From Clostridiales bacterium (lineage in GTDB: Bacteria; Bacillota; Clostridia; Christensenellales; Pumilibacteraceae): a stretch of DNA of 64,000 nucleotides. The position numbers were made by a program, and so were the translations under genes. The notes below the pieces were generated by a model. It made no database searches. It saw nothing but the letters and a program-made list of their open reading frames with translations, and was not told the origin of the DNA. Each line of letters starts with the position of its first letter. The first letter of the stretch is position 1. The stretch is taken from NCBI GenBank assembly GCA_029066805.1, contig JAIEFT010000044.1:62001-126000 (forward strand), read 5' to 3'. Shown one piece after another: positions 53,963 to 62,015 of the stretch.

Positions 53963-54775
53963 ATGGGTATTATAGAAACGGTAGAAAGTGCGCTAAAGAG
54001 AAGTGGGGCGGACGTAACGTCGATAGGCAAGAGCGTGTGCGGCAACGACATACTTTGTGCGCACTGCGGAAGTTACGACGGCAAACAGATAATCATTACG
54101 GCCGCTATTCATGCGCGGGAATGCTACACCGCGCTTGTCGTACTAAAACAGATATCGGAGTTTTCCGCCGTGCGCGGAGGCGCATACTTTATTCCGCTTG
54201 TCAATCCCGACGGCGCGGCGTTCTTCGAGAGCGGAGCTACGTTCGGACATGTGTTTTTGCGCACAAATGCGCATATGCACAAGTCTTGGAAGGCAAACGC
54301 CGACGGCACAGACCTAAACTGCAACTTCGACGCGAACTTCGGCACGGGCGCGCAGCAGAACCGAAATGCGCCCGCCGCGCACGGGTATGTCGGGCAATAT
54401 CCGCTTTCCGCGCCCGAATCAAAAGCGCTTTGTGATTTTACGATTTCCGTCATGCCCGACGCAACAGTCAGCTATCACTGCATGGGCGGCGAGCTGTACT
54501 GGCAGTTCTTTCAGGACAAAAAGCGGCTTGAGCGCGACGATAAGTTTGCCGCGGCGGTCGCGCGCCGCATCGGTGTTAAAAAGGTGGACGGCGAGCTCGA
54601 TTCCGCAGGTGGATATAAGGATTTTTGCGCGCAAAAGCTGCACATCCCCGCATTCACGATAGAGCTGATAAAGCGCGGAAAGCACCCGTTTGAGCCGTCC
54701 GATTACGAGGCGGACATCGCCGCCAATGCGGATCTACCTTCTTTCATTTTGGATCATCTTTACGGAGAGTACTGA
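53963..54775 (+). CDS. M14-family zinc carboxypeptidase
   Basis: 270 residues, cytoplasmic, with no signal peptide. Zinc ligands are His50 and Glu53 (HARE) and His172 (SYHCMGG), and the catalytic Glu is Glu234 (FTIELIKRG). In the usual DLNRNF motif the Arg that holds the substrate carboxylate is replaced: the sequence reads DLNCNF with Cys120. The nearest relatives in Bacillota cleave gamma-D-glutamyl-diaminopimelate bonds in wall peptides, so a murein-peptide recycling role is plausible but not shown. It ends two bases before tadA and is probably co-transcribed. Confidence 0.87.
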   Translation: MGIIETVESALKRSGADVTSIGKSVCGNDILCAHCGSYDGKQIIITAAIHARECYTALVVLKQISEFSAVRGGAYFIPLVNPDGAAFFESGATFGHVFLRTNAHMHKSWKANADGTDLNCNFDANFGTGAQQNRNAPAAHGYVGQYPLSAPESKALCDFTISVMPDATVSYHCMGGELYWQFFQDKKRLERDDKFAAAVARRIGVKKVDGELDSAGGYKDFCAQKLHIPAFTIELIKRGKHPFEPSDYEADIAANADLPSFILDHLYGEY

Positions 54776-54777
54776 TT

Positions 54778-55269
54778 ATGTGCGAACAGACAAATGACAA
54801 TATGCAAGAGTATAGCGAGCGCGATATAGATTTTATGCGCACTACCTTGGAGGTGCTGAAAAGCTGTCCCAAAGAGGAAGTGCCCGTCGCCGCCATAGTC
54901 GTGCTGGGCGACGAGGTGATCGGCGTCGGCGTTAACGGCAGAAACACATATAACGACCCGACCGCGCATGCCGAGGTCGTGGCTATACGCGAAGCGGCTA
55001 AACGCTTAGGCAGGTGGAATCTGTCGGACTGCGAGCTGTTTGTCACGCTCGAGCCGTGCGTGATGTGCGCGGGCGCGATAGTGTATTCGAGGATCAAGCG
55101 CGTGGTGTTCGGAGCGTACGACCTTCGGTTCGGCGCGTGCGGCACGGCGCTCAATATCGCGCAAAACGAAAAGCTGAACCACCGCGCGGAAGTTGTCGGC
55201 GGCGTGCTGGAGGGAGAATGCCTTGCGCCCATTCAACAGTTCTTTAAAGCAAAAAGAAAGAAAGATTAG
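54778..55269 (+). CDS. tadA: tRNA adenosine(34) deaminase TadA
   Basis: 163 residues. The deaminase zinc site is His64 and Glu66 (HAE) with Cys94 and Cys97 (PCVMC), and the tRNA-binding features RRVVFGA-like (IKRVVFGAYD) and a basic C-terminal tail (FKAKRKKD) are present. It converts A34 to inosine in tRNA-Arg(ACG). GGAGAG lies 10 bases before ATG 54778. Related guanine deaminases lack this C-terminal arrangement. Confidence 0.92.
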   Translation: MCEQTNDNMQEYSERDIDFMRTTLEVLKSCPKEEVPVAAIVVLGDEVIGVGVNGRNTYNDPTAHAEVVAIREAAKRLGRWNLSDCELFVTLEPCVMCAGAIVYSRIKRVVFGAYDLRFGACGTALNIAQNEKLNHRAEVVGGVLEGECLAPIQQFFKAKRKKD

Positions 55270-55306
55270 AATTTAATTAAAACTTTCGGAATAGACGTTT
55301 TCGGTG

Positions 55307-55335
55307 TTGACAAAAATTGTTGCACATTATATAAT
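55307..55335 (+). promoter_or_regulatory. Consensus promoter
   Basis: TTGACA (55307-55312), 17-base spacer, TATAAT (55330-55335). AGGGGAG precedes ATG 55364. Confidence 0.85.
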
Positions 55336-55363
55336 TTAAGCACAGTCCGAAGGGGAGTTATAT

Positions 55364-55660
55364 ATGGTAGTCGGAAGAATAATCAACAAGTTCATAAATA
55401 TTTTTACAGGGCTTTTCGGCATTGCAACGGTTGTTATTATGCTGATAATTTATATCAATAACGCGTTGCCGGTTAGCTTTTTGGGCGAGACGGCAATTAC
55501 GCTCGGGCACTTGAAAAACTACTTCACGCTTGCGACGGTGTTCTGCGCAGGATTGGAGTTTACGCTCAAGCGCAACGTGATTTTGGCAATCGTGTTTGCC
55601 GCGATATTGGTCGGCGCGGGAGCGTTTATGCTTTATACCGATTTCGGATTGCTGCGTTAA
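55364..55660 (+). CDS. Small membrane protein of unknown function
   Basis: 98 residues with three hydrophobic helices (about 10-31, 48-66 and 72-91) and an amphipathic N-terminal end. It has a consensus promoter and a strong ribosome binding site, so it is probably well expressed. It converges on murC with only seven bases between the stops. I do not recognise a family. Confidence 0.75.
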   Translation: MVVGRIINKFINIFTGLFGIATVVIMLIIYINNALPVSFLGETAITLGHLKNYFTLATVFCAGLEFTLKRNVILAIVFAAILVGAGAFMLYTDFGLLR

Positions 55661-55667
55661 ATGCGCG

Positions 55668-56933
55668 CTAAATCCGAGGCAGATCGGTATCCGCTTTTAT
55701 GAACATATCGGCGGCGGCGTTTATATCGCCCGCGCCCATGAATATAACAGCATTGTCGCGTACCGTTTTGGTGTGTTCCACAATTTCCGAGAACGTATCA
55801 AAGCAGTACGCTTTTTCTTTGATTTGCACGATCCTGCGGCACAGCGCATGCGAGGTTATGCCCGCAATCGGATCTTCCCGCGCGGAAAATATGGGCGCGA
55901 GTATAACAGTGTCGGCGGCGGCGAGCGCTGGTGCAAAATCGTCCATCAAGCTCTGTGTGCGCGAGTACGTGTGCGGCTGAAACACAACCGTCACCGACGG
56001 AAAGATTTCTTTGGCGGTGGCGATTGTAGCTTTTATTTCGGCGGGGTGGTGCGCGTAGTCGGTAAACACCGACTTGCCGAACGCTATGCCGCGGCGCTCG
56101 AATCGCCTAGGGATTCCCGAAAACTTGGCAATCTTTGGCAAGCATTCGGTCGGCTTTATTCCGCACGCGTCGGCGGCGGCAATGGACGCGAGCGCGTTGT
56201 AAACATTGTGCGCGCCGGGAACAGACAGCCGCACAAACGCTTGCTTCTTGCCGACGAGTCTAAATGTGCGGTAGCCGTTTTCGTTTTTTATCTCCACGGC
56301 GCGGTAGTCGCAATGCTCTCCCGTTCCGAACGTTATAGGGCTGCGGCACAGCGACATGCACTTAGCGTCGTCGCCGTTTACTATAACCGTTTTGCTTTTT
56401 GCGCAAAACTGCTTGTATGCATTGATAAGCTGTGCCTCGGTGCGATAGTAGTCGGGGTGGTCGTACCCGACGTTGAGCACGATCCCCACGTCGGGGGAAA
56501 GGTGCAAAAAGTTGGACTTGTATTCGCACGCCTCGGTTATGAAAAACCTGTCCGAGCCTGCTTTCGATCCGTTCGCAACGCCCACGTGAACGGTGGGCGA
56601 GTGGGCGGAAAACGCCGCGCCCGTCATGGCGGTGGTGGTGCTTTTGCCGTGACAGCCGGCAATTGCTATCGTTTTACCGTATGTAGCCGCCAGCTCGCCG
56701 AGGTATACGGCGCGCTCGATCACGGGAATTCCCAGCTCATGGGCTTTGGTCAGTTCGCAGTTGTCAGGCTGTACAGCGCAGGTGTACACCACAAGGTCGC
56801 AATTTTCTACGTTTTTGGGATCGTGCCCGTACAGCGAATTATCAGAGCCTGTCACAATGTGCCCGCGCGCCGCCGCAAAGCCTGCCAGCGCCTGCATGGA
56901 CACGCCCGATATCCCTACAAAATGAATTCTCAT
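55668..56933 (-). CDS. murC: UDP-N-acetylmuramate-L-alanine ligase MurC
   Basis: 421 residues, slightly short for MurC (about 430-490). It adds L-alanine to UDP-MurNAc in peptidoglycan synthesis. Present are the N-terminal Rossmann segment HFVGISGVSMQALAGFAAARGH with the GSD motif, the ATP-binding P-loop AGCHGKSTTT (about 113), the central domain ligands (NVGYDHPDYY) and the C-terminal DYAHHPAEI and QPHTYSRT. DYAHHP is typical of MurC/Mpl; gene length and the N terminus favour MurC. ATG 56933 lacks a ribosome binding site. It is not in a dcw cluster here. Confidence 0.92.
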   Translation of the reverse strand: MRIHFVGISGVSMQALAGFAAARGHIVTGSDNSLYGHDPKNVENCDLVVYTCAVQPDNCELTKAHELGIPVIERAVYLGELAATYGKTIAIAGCHGKSTTTAMTGAAFSAHSPTVHVGVANGSKAGSDRFFITEACEYKSNFLHLSPDVGIVLNVGYDHPDYYRTEAQLINAYKQFCAKSKTVIVNGDDAKCMSLCRSPITFGTGEHCDYRAVEIKNENGYRTFRLVGKKQAFVRLSVPGAHNVYNALASIAAADACGIKPTECLPKIAKFSGIPRRFERRGIAFGKSVFTDYAHHPAEIKATIATAKEIFPSVTVVFQPHTYSRTQSLMDDFAPALAAADTVILAPIFSAREDPIAGITSHALCRRIVQIKEKAYCFDTFSEIVEHTKTVRDNAVIFMGAGDINAAADMFIKADTDLPRI

Positions 56934-57027
56934 ATAATGTAAATATGATTTTTTTCGCGTCGGTGTGCGTATTGATATGGCATATACCGGGCAAAATACT
57001 CGTGATAAAAAATTTTTGCTAAACCTA

Positions 57028-57056
57028 TTGATTTATTACGCGATTTATGGTAAAAT
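57028..57056 (+). promoter_or_regulatory. spoVG promoter
   Basis: TTGATT (57028-57033), 17-base spacer, TAAAAT (57051-57056) with an extended TGG before it. The ribosome binding site GGAGGAG is at 57080-57086. Confidence 0.75.
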
Positions 57057-57090
57057 CTATTTGGTCGCAATTTATTTTTGGAGGAGAATT

Positions 57091-57369
57091 GTGGAAATCA
57101 CCGAGGTAAGACTCCGCCTCGTTAAAGACCCCGGCAAGCTCAAAGCCGCAGCTTCCATCACTATCGACGGTTGCTTTGTGGTGCATGACTTGCGCGTGGT
57201 AGAAGCCGACGGCGGTCTTTTTGTGGCAATGCCCAACAAAAGAATGGGCACAGGCGAGTTCCGCGACATCGCGCACCCTATAAACAACGAAACACGAGAC
57301 TATATTGCTAAACTGGTAATCGAAAAGTACAAAGAAGAATCAGACCGCGCTAATTCTGCTCCCCAATAA
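57091..57369 (+). CDS. spoVG: SpoVG-family RNA/DNA-binding regulator
   Basis: 92 residues from GTG 57091, placed by GGAGGAG four bases upstream and by the conserved SpoVG start (EITEVRLRLV); longer in-frame starts read through the promoter. Conserved positions include LKAAASITIDGCFVVHDLRVV and the nucleic-acid-binding segment MPNKRMGTGEFRDIAHPIN. SpoVG binds nucleic acid and affects septation, capsule and virulence genes in various Bacillota, and it is also present in non-sporulating lineages, so it does not prove sporulation. Confidence 0.95.
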   Translation: MEITEVRLRLVKDPGKLKAAASITIDGCFVVHDLRVVEADGGLFVAMPNKRMGTGEFRDIAHPINNETRDYIAKLVIEKYKEESDRANSAPQ

Positions 57370-57708
57370 TATTCTAAGTACGAATGAGGGTGTTTTAGGG
57401 AACATATTGCCGCCGAGCAGCTTTGCTTGCGGCAGTTGTATCTGTAAAACGGTATCGCCGTTACATAGTTCGTTATTTTTGCCGTAATAACTTATGGTAA
57501 GTTTTTTTGTTCTCGCAAACTATCCGGTTTTTGGATTTTTCGGGGTGTTTTAGGCATTGCGTAATATAATATAAAGATTTTTGGTTTATTGCTTAAAAAT
57601 GCTTGCCATGGGCAGGTGATTGTGATATAATAATTCAGCTTATAGTTCGACTATAACGGAAATTGCCCGAAAGTATTAGATTCTTTCGGGATACACGAGG
57701 TAAAAAAT
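57370..57708. other. Intergenic region upstream of secG
   Basis: 339 bases. They hold a TGCCGC / GCGGCA hairpin (57408-57434) without a T run, two copies of GGGTGTTTTAGG (57389 and 57544), the secG promoter, and a hairpin just before the secG ribosome binding site. I see no gene or riboswitch that I recognise. Confidence 0.6.
57603..57700 (+). promoter_or_regulatory. secG promoter and leader hairpin
   Basis: TTGCCA (57603-57608), 17-base spacer, TATAAT (57626-57631). The leader forms CCCGAAAG (57666-57673) / CTTTCGGG (57683-57690), immediately before the ribosome binding site GAGG (57697-57700). Confidence 0.7.
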
Positions 57709-58008
57709 ATGTCTCTTTCGCTTTTATCGGTTGCGGGTTGGGTTCAAGACTCGTTTCCTATTATAAGATTAGTACTCATCGTTCTGATGGTGTTGGTGGC
57801 TTTGGGCTTGATTATCGTCATTATGTTCCAGCCCTCGTCATCGTCGGGTATGGGCGCGCTCACTGGTCAGCGCGATACGTTTTACTCCAAGGACAAGTCA
57901 AAGTCGCTCGAATCGGTCATGAAAAAAATCACCGTAATACTCGGCATTGTAGAAGGCGTGCTTGCGGTGGTGTTCTTTGTAACGCTGCTTATATACCGCG
58001 GCGCATAA
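57709..58008 (+). CDS. secG: Preprotein translocase subunit SecG
   Basis: 99 residues: two transmembrane helices (about 17-42 and 72-96) joined by a cytoplasmic loop with the SecG hallmark LIVIMFQPSSSSGMGALTG. It assists SecYE-mediated export. Secretion is relevant to the many surface proteins in this window. Followed by a terminator, then ribonuclease R, the order usual in Bacillota. Confidence 0.94.
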   Translation: MSLSLLSVAGWVQDSFPIIRLVLIVLMVLVALGLIIVIMFQPSSSSGMGALTGQRDTFYSKDKSKSLESVMKKITVILGIVEGVLAVVFFVTLLIYRGA

Positions 58009-58022
58009 AGATGGAAATCGAG

Positions 58023-58047
58023 AATCGGGCGAAAGCCCGATTTTTTT
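58023..58047 (+). terminator. secG terminator
   Basis: AATCGGGC, GAAA loop, GCCCGATT, then a run of T. Confidence 0.92.
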
Positions 58048-58053
58048 GTCTTT

Positions 58054-58177
58054 TGACCGCGTATTCATCGGCGGATACGGGCTACGTGCGCCGCGCCGTC
58101 TCGGTCATGTAGGGGGTTCTGCACTCCCTTCGGCGGCTTGTCGCCTGTCGTCCGTCTGCGCCGCGACTCCGCGGTCA
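58054..58177. repeat. GC-rich structured intergenic element B
   Basis: Bounded by TGACCGCG (58054-58061) / CGCGGTCA (58170-58177). Internal sequence (CTCGGTCATGTAGGGGG, then GCCTGTCGTCCGTCTGCG) resembles the 3' half of the element at 6818-7019, so both belong to one dispersed family. It separates the secG terminator from the ribonuclease R gene. Confidence 0.55.
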
Positions 58178-58221
58178 AAAATACGCCCTTTATAAGCAAA
58201 CAATAATTCTTGAAAATAACT

Positions 58222-60162
58222 ATGAAATACAATAAAAAGCATTATAAGTCGCCGCACGGGATTTTTGACGGCGGCATCGATACGGTTACCGGAGTTATCG
58301 ACTGCAAGGGCGATAGGTTCGGGTTTATTTCTTGCGAGGGCGGTGACGTGTTTATAAGCGGCAACAATCTTTGCGGCGCGCGTCACGGCGATACCGTTCG
58401 CGCACTCATCACTTCCGACAGACCTGCCAGAGAGGGCGGCAGACGGCGCGAGGGGCGCGTGATCGAGATTGCGGAAAAGAATCCCATGGGAATTGTTGCG
58501 ACGGTTGTATACCGCGACAACGACTTTTTTGCGCTGCCTGACGACAGGCATTACGGAGAGAAGCTCGAGATAGTTAGCTTAAACGGTGCTAGCGAGCACG
58601 ACAAGGTAGTGATCGAGCTTGTTCAAACCTCCAAGGACGACAAGGCAAAGGTTGTGTCTGTGCTGGGCAGGTTTGACGAAATAGGAATTGACGTGAAAAG
58701 CGTAATCGCCTCGCACAACCTGCGCACGGAGTTTCCGAGTGACGTTATCGCCCAAGCGGACGGCTACGGCGACAAGATCGACGAGCGTGAAGCAACCGCG
58801 CCGTATCGCCGTGACTACCGCGATAGGATAATCTTTACAATCGACGGCAGTGACAGCAAGGACTTTGACGACGCTGTGTCGATAGAAAAGACGGACGACG
58901 GATATGTGCTCGGCGTGTATATCGCCGACGTTGCGCAGTACGTGACGGACAAGTCGCCGCTCGACAGAGAGGCGTTGCTTCGCGGTACGAGCGTGTACCT
59001 TGCCGACCGCGTAATCCCCATGCTGCCGGAAACGCTGTCTAACGGACTGTGCTCGCTCAACGAGGGCGAGGACAGGCTTGTTTTAGCGGCTATAATTCGG
59101 CTTGACGAGCGTGGCAACCGCACGGGCGCGGAAATTACAGAGGGCGTTATTCGCTCCTCCGCGCGGCTTACTTATACAGGCGTTCAGGCGATTCTGGACG
59201 GCGACGAGAAGCTGCGGGAAAAGTTTGCCGCCGTAGTGCCGTCGCTCGAAATGATGAAAGAGCTTGCACTAAAGCGCATGAGATTGCGCAAAGCGCGCGG
59301 GTCTATCGACTTTGACCTTACCGAATCTGAAATCAAGTTTGACGAGTTCGGGCGGGTCGTGGACATCGCCAAAAAACAGCGACTTTTGAGCATGCAGATA
59401 ATCGAAGAATTTATGATCCTCGCCAACTGCGCCGTTGCCGAAAAGTTTAACCGCATAGGCAAAATGCCGTTTGTGTACCGCGTGCACGAGCGTCCGTCGG
59501 CGGAGAAGATCGACGCGCTCAACGACTACCTCGAAGCGGTGGGCGCAATGGGCTGTAGCTGTCCCATTTGCCCCGTGCCGTCGCAGGTGGCGGGACTGCT
59601 CGAAAAAGTCCCCGAGGATATTTCTGCGGCGGTAGCCAAGGTCACGCTCCGCGCCATGCAAAAGGCGGACTATCAGCCGATCAACAAAGGGCATTTCGGC
59701 TTGGCAGAGGAATTTTACTGCCACTTCACCTCGCCGATACGCCGATATCCCGACTTGGCTATCCACCGCATTATCAAGGCGTACCTTCGCGGCGGATTTA
59801 AAGCGGTAACTAAGTATCGCGACTTCGCGGACGTCGCGGCTAAGAAAAGCTCCAAGGCCGAACGCATAGCGCAGGATTGCGAGCGCAAGGTGGACGACTA
59901 CAAAAAAGCCGAGTACCTTTCCCATCACATCGGCGAAGCATATAGCGGAACGATCAGCTCCGTAACCGACTTCGGGTTCTTTGTCGAGCTGGAAAATTCC
60001 GCCGAGGGTTTGGTGCGCATGAACAGCCTTCCGCCGGCAGCGAAGTTCGACCCTAAGCGTATGTGCATATCCTGCGGCAGAGCGGCTTTCCGCCTGGGCG
60101 ACAAGGTGAACATTATCGTAGAAAAGGTCGAAGGCGATAGAGTGGACTTTTTGCTTAATTAA
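58222..60162 (+). CDS. rnr: Ribonuclease R/RNB-family exoribonuclease
   Basis: 646 residues from ATG 58222; TTG 58210 is in frame and neither has a clear ribosome binding site. An N-terminal cold-shock segment (GVIDCKGDRFGFISCEGGDVFI) is followed by the RNB catalytic domain with the Mg-binding Asp cluster DGSDSKDFDDAV (about 213-224) and HFTSPIRRYPDL. A C-terminal S1 domain follows (SGTISSVTDFGFFVEL). It degrades structured RNA 3' to 5'. It is shorter than typical RNase R (about 700-810) because the helix-turn-helix N terminus and basic tail are missing, and is closer in size to RNase II. The S1 domain carries a CISCG insert. Confidence 0.9.
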   Translation: MKYNKKHYKSPHGIFDGGIDTVTGVIDCKGDRFGFISCEGGDVFISGNNLCGARHGDTVRALITSDRPAREGGRRREGRVIEIAEKNPMGIVATVVYRDNDFFALPDDRHYGEKLEIVSLNGASEHDKVVIELVQTSKDDKAKVVSVLGRFDEIGIDVKSVIASHNLRTEFPSDVIAQADGYGDKIDEREATAPYRRDYRDRIIFTIDGSDSKDFDDAVSIEKTDDGYVLGVYIADVAQYVTDKSPLDREALLRGTSVYLADRVIPMLPETLSNGLCSLNEGEDRLVLAAIIRLDERGNRTGAEITEGVIRSSARLTYTGVQAILDGDEKLREKFAAVVPSLEMMKELALKRMRLRKARGSIDFDLTESEIKFDEFGRVVDIAKKQRLLSMQIIEEFMILANCAVAEKFNRIGKMPFVYRVHERPSAEKIDALNDYLEAVGAMGCSCPICPVPSQVAGLLEKVPEDISAAVAKVTLRAMQKADYQPINKGHFGLAEEFYCHFTSPIRRYPDLAIHRIIKAYLRGGFKAVTKYRDFADVAAKKSSKAERIAQDCERKVDDYKKAEYLSHHIGEAYSGTISSVTDFGFFVELENSAEGLVRMNSLPPAAKFDPKRMCISCGRAAFRLGDKVNIIVEKVEGDRVDFLLN

Positions 60163-60189
60163 GAATTAAGAATGCAGAATTAAGAATGA
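60163..60189. repeat. Dispersed AATTAAGAATGCAG repeat
   Basis: Begins at the ribonuclease stop codon; same family as 30866-30892. Confidence 0.7.
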
Positions 60190-60231
60190 TATAGAATTGA
60201 CTGTATTATTCCGCAAAACGCCGAAAAACGC

Positions 60232-60260
60232 TTGACATTATTCCGATATCGGAATAATAT
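60232..60260 (+). promoter_or_regulatory. Fic gene promoter with 22-base palindromic operator
   Basis: TTGACA (60232-60237), 17-base spacer, TAATAT (60255-60260). The spacer is almost entirely a perfect 22-base palindrome centred on CCGATATCGG (60237-60258), which a dimeric repressor could occupy. Confidence 0.75.
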
Positions 60261-60304
60261 AGATATAGCGTTTAATTTAGTATGTAATAAATGAGGATTA
60301 TATT

Positions 60305-61198
60305 ATGTATATTACAACAAAGCAAGCCGCCGAAAAGTGGGGTATATCCGAGCGGCGTGTTCGCACATTGTGCGCGGAAGGAAAAATAAGCGGCGCTGTG
60401 CAGGTAGGGCGAAGCTGGAACATTCCCGCCGACGCAATTAAGCCGCTTGACGGACGGCAGTCCGCAGAAGGAATTAGCGCACAGATAGACGCTAAAAAAG
60501 CGGAATTAAATTCGTTGCGACCGCTTTCTGAAGCGGAGCTTGCGCGGCTAAATGAAGAATTTTCGGTGGAGTACACTTACAATTCAAACGCTATAGAGGG
60601 CAACACGCTTACGCTCAGAGAGACGAGTCTTGTGTTGCAAGGCATTACCGTTGACAAAAAACCGCTGAAAGACCACCTCGAGGCGATTGGGCACAAAGAG
60701 GCGTTTGATTTTGTTTGCAGTCTTGTCGAGGAAAACAAGCCGCTTTCAGAAAGCATTATAAAGCAAATACATTCTTTTGTATTGTCAAACAGTCCGATAG
60801 ACCGCGGCATTTATCGCCGTGTCCCCGTGCGTATATTAGGTGCGTACCACATTCCGCCTCAGCCGTATGCGATTGCGTCCAAAATGGAAAAGCTTTTGTA
60901 TGAGTATTGCGAGGACACAACAACCAATATAATTACCAAGCTTGCTAAATTCCATATCGAGTTTGAGGGCATTCATCCGTTCATTGACGGCAACGGCAGA
61001 ACAGGGAGGTTGATAGTAAATCTCGAATTGATGAAAGCGGGATATCCGCCAATCGATATAAAATACTCGGACAGAATGAGATACTACAACGCTTTTGACG
61101 GCTATTATACTCAGGGCGATCTGAAGCCTATGGAAACGCTGTTTGCCGAATACTTGCTTGAACGACTTGATACTTATTTGCGGATTTTAAAAAGCTAA
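60305..61198 (+). CDS. Fic-family AMP transferase with N-terminal helix-turn-helix
   Basis: 297 residues. Residues 1-50 form a MerR/excisionase-like DNA-binding domain (TTKQAAEKWGISERRVRTLC ... RSWNIP). The Fic domain carries HPFIDGNGRTGR (His224-Arg234), the full catalytic motif for transferring AMP to a protein hydroxyl. The autoinhibitory motif [ST]-x3-E-[GN] is present on the N-terminal side as S94-NAI-E98-G99, which makes this a class II Fic protein. Class II members act on their own or on host-cell targets and are often self-regulated. The palindrome in the promoter may be its own operator through the N-terminal domain. No separate antitoxin gene is adjacent. Confidence 0.9.
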   Translation: MYITTKQAAEKWGISERRVRTLCAEGKISGAVQVGRSWNIPADAIKPLDGRQSAEGISAQIDAKKAELNSLRPLSEAELARLNEEFSVEYTYNSNAIEGNTLTLRETSLVLQGITVDKKPLKDHLEAIGHKEAFDFVCSLVEENKPLSESIIKQIHSFVLSNSPIDRGIYRRVPVRILGAYHIPPQPYAIASKMEKLLYEYCEDTTTNIITKLAKFHIEFEGIHPFIDGNGRTGRLIVNLELMKAGYPPIDIKYSDRMRYYNAFDGYYTQGDLKPMETLFAEYLLERLDTYLRILKS

Positions 61199-61207
61199 AT
61201 TACTTGC

Positions 61208-61477
61208 TTATTCAATATTCAAATGTGTGGCGATTTGCTCTATGCGGGTCGCCATGTTTTTTATAATATCGTTAATGCTTTCTTTAGGGGCTTCGTCCAC
61301 TGCGATTTGCCAATATCGGCAGGCGGAGTTACATTTTATACCTCTCCTGAACTGCATTATACTAACATGCGGATTCTTGCAGTGTCCCGTTTTCAGTATA
61401 TACATTTCGCCGTCGTCGTTTTCGGCATAGTGCGGTTTAAAAAAACGGCAGTTTCTGCAAGAATTGATATTATCCAT
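61208..61477 (-). CDS. Small Cys-rich protein, possible metal-binding
   Basis: 89 residues from ATG 61477, chosen because GGAG lies 6 bases upstream; ATG 61489 is in frame. Five cysteines in CRNCRFF, GHCKNP and CNSACRYW are arranged like a zinc or iron-sulfur site. The C-terminal half is an amphipathic helix. Divergent from the XRE gene at 61566, which may control it. Unknown function. Confidence 0.7.
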   Translation of the reverse strand: MDNINSCRNCRFFKPHYAENDDGEMYILKTGHCKNPHVSIMQFRRGIKCNSACRYWQIAVDEAPKESINDIIKNMATRIEQIATHLNIE

Positions 61478-61514
61478 AGTGAACTCCATTTGTTTTTATT
61501 ATATTATACTATAG

Positions 61515-61555
61515 GCATCACTTATATGTCAAATAAATTATAAGCATTACTTATA
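61515..61555. promoter_or_regulatory. Direct-repeat operator between divergent genes
   Basis: GCATCACTTATA (61515-61526) and GCATTACTTATA (61544-61555) are direct repeats with a 29-base period, in the 88 bases between the Cys-rich gene and the XRE gene. The second overlaps the likely -10 box TATAAA (61552-61557). Confidence 0.6.
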
Positions 61556-61565
61556 AAATGTAAGT

Positions 61566-61781
61566 ATGATTACATTAACCATTATAAGAGAGCGATTAAT
61601 AGAGGCGATTAAGCTCAGTGGAATGCCATATTCCGAGATTGCACGCCAAGTGAATGTGAAGCAACCTACAATTTCACAGTATCTTTCCGGTAAAGCTATG
61701 CCTGCTTTAGATACATTTGCAAAGCTGTGCAAGGTTTTGGACGTTGACCCTGCGTATATTTTGGGGCTTACAGATAATTAA
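61566..61781 (+). CDS. Small XRE-family regulator
   Basis: 71 residues, a single helix-turn-helix (IIRERLIEAIKLSGMPYSEIARQVNVKQPTISQYLSGK) and a short C-terminal helix. No ribosome binding site precedes ATG 61566, which lies 8 bases after TATAAA, so the mRNA may be leaderless. It probably binds the GCATYACTTATA repeats upstream and controls the divergent Cys-rich gene. Confidence 0.87.
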   Translation: MITLTIIRERLIEAIKLSGMPYSEIARQVNVKQPTISQYLSGKAMPALDTFAKLCKVLDVDPAYILGLTDN

Positions 61782-61783
61782 AT

Positions 61784-61917
61784 AAGGATGAGATTCCTCA
61801 CTGCGTTCGGAATAGCCTGCGGCTGCTGCGTAGGACAAAAAAACTTTATATTACCTGAAATCTTACTTTTGTCATTCAGAGCGAGCGCAAAAGCGCGAAG
61901 CGAAGAATCTCATCCTT
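61784..61917. repeat. MITE-like element with 13-base terminal inverted repeats
   Basis: AAGGATGAGATTC (61784-61796) is the exact inverse of GAATCTCATCCTT (61905-61917). Internal sequence (CTCACTGCGTTCGGAAT ... GTCATTCAGAGCGAGCG) matches the elements at 43683-43764 and the fragments near 29008, 30898 and 63112. No coding potential. Confidence 0.8.
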
Positions 61918-61960
61918 TTTTTGCATTCTACATTCTTAATTTTGCATTGAATTGCTTTGC

Positions 61961-61989
61961 TTGACATGGATTATCGGATATTGTAAAAT
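61961..61989 (+). promoter_or_regulatory. ychF promoter
   Basis: TTGACA (61961-61966), 17-base spacer, TAAAAT (61984-61989) with an extended TG. GGAG (62007-62010) precedes ATG 62016. Confidence 0.82.
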
Positions 61990-62015
61990 ATATACAATAT
62001 AGTTTTGGAGTGAGT

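Noticed and set aside
55596..56942. 448-codon open frame on the plus strand
   Set aside because: It lies antisense to murC, whose motifs are complete, and its composition (Arg/Val/His-rich, no motif) is that of a shadow frame.
57408..57434. Terminator or riboswitch after spoVG
   Set aside because: The TGCCGC/GCGGCA stem is short, has a long loop and no T run, and the region matches no riboswitch consensus that I recognise.
60305..61781. Fic protein with adjacent genes as a classic Fic toxin-antitoxin pair
   Set aside because: The inhibitory S-x3-EG motif is inside the Fic protein itself, and the nearest small genes are a Cys-rich protein and an XRE regulator without that motif.
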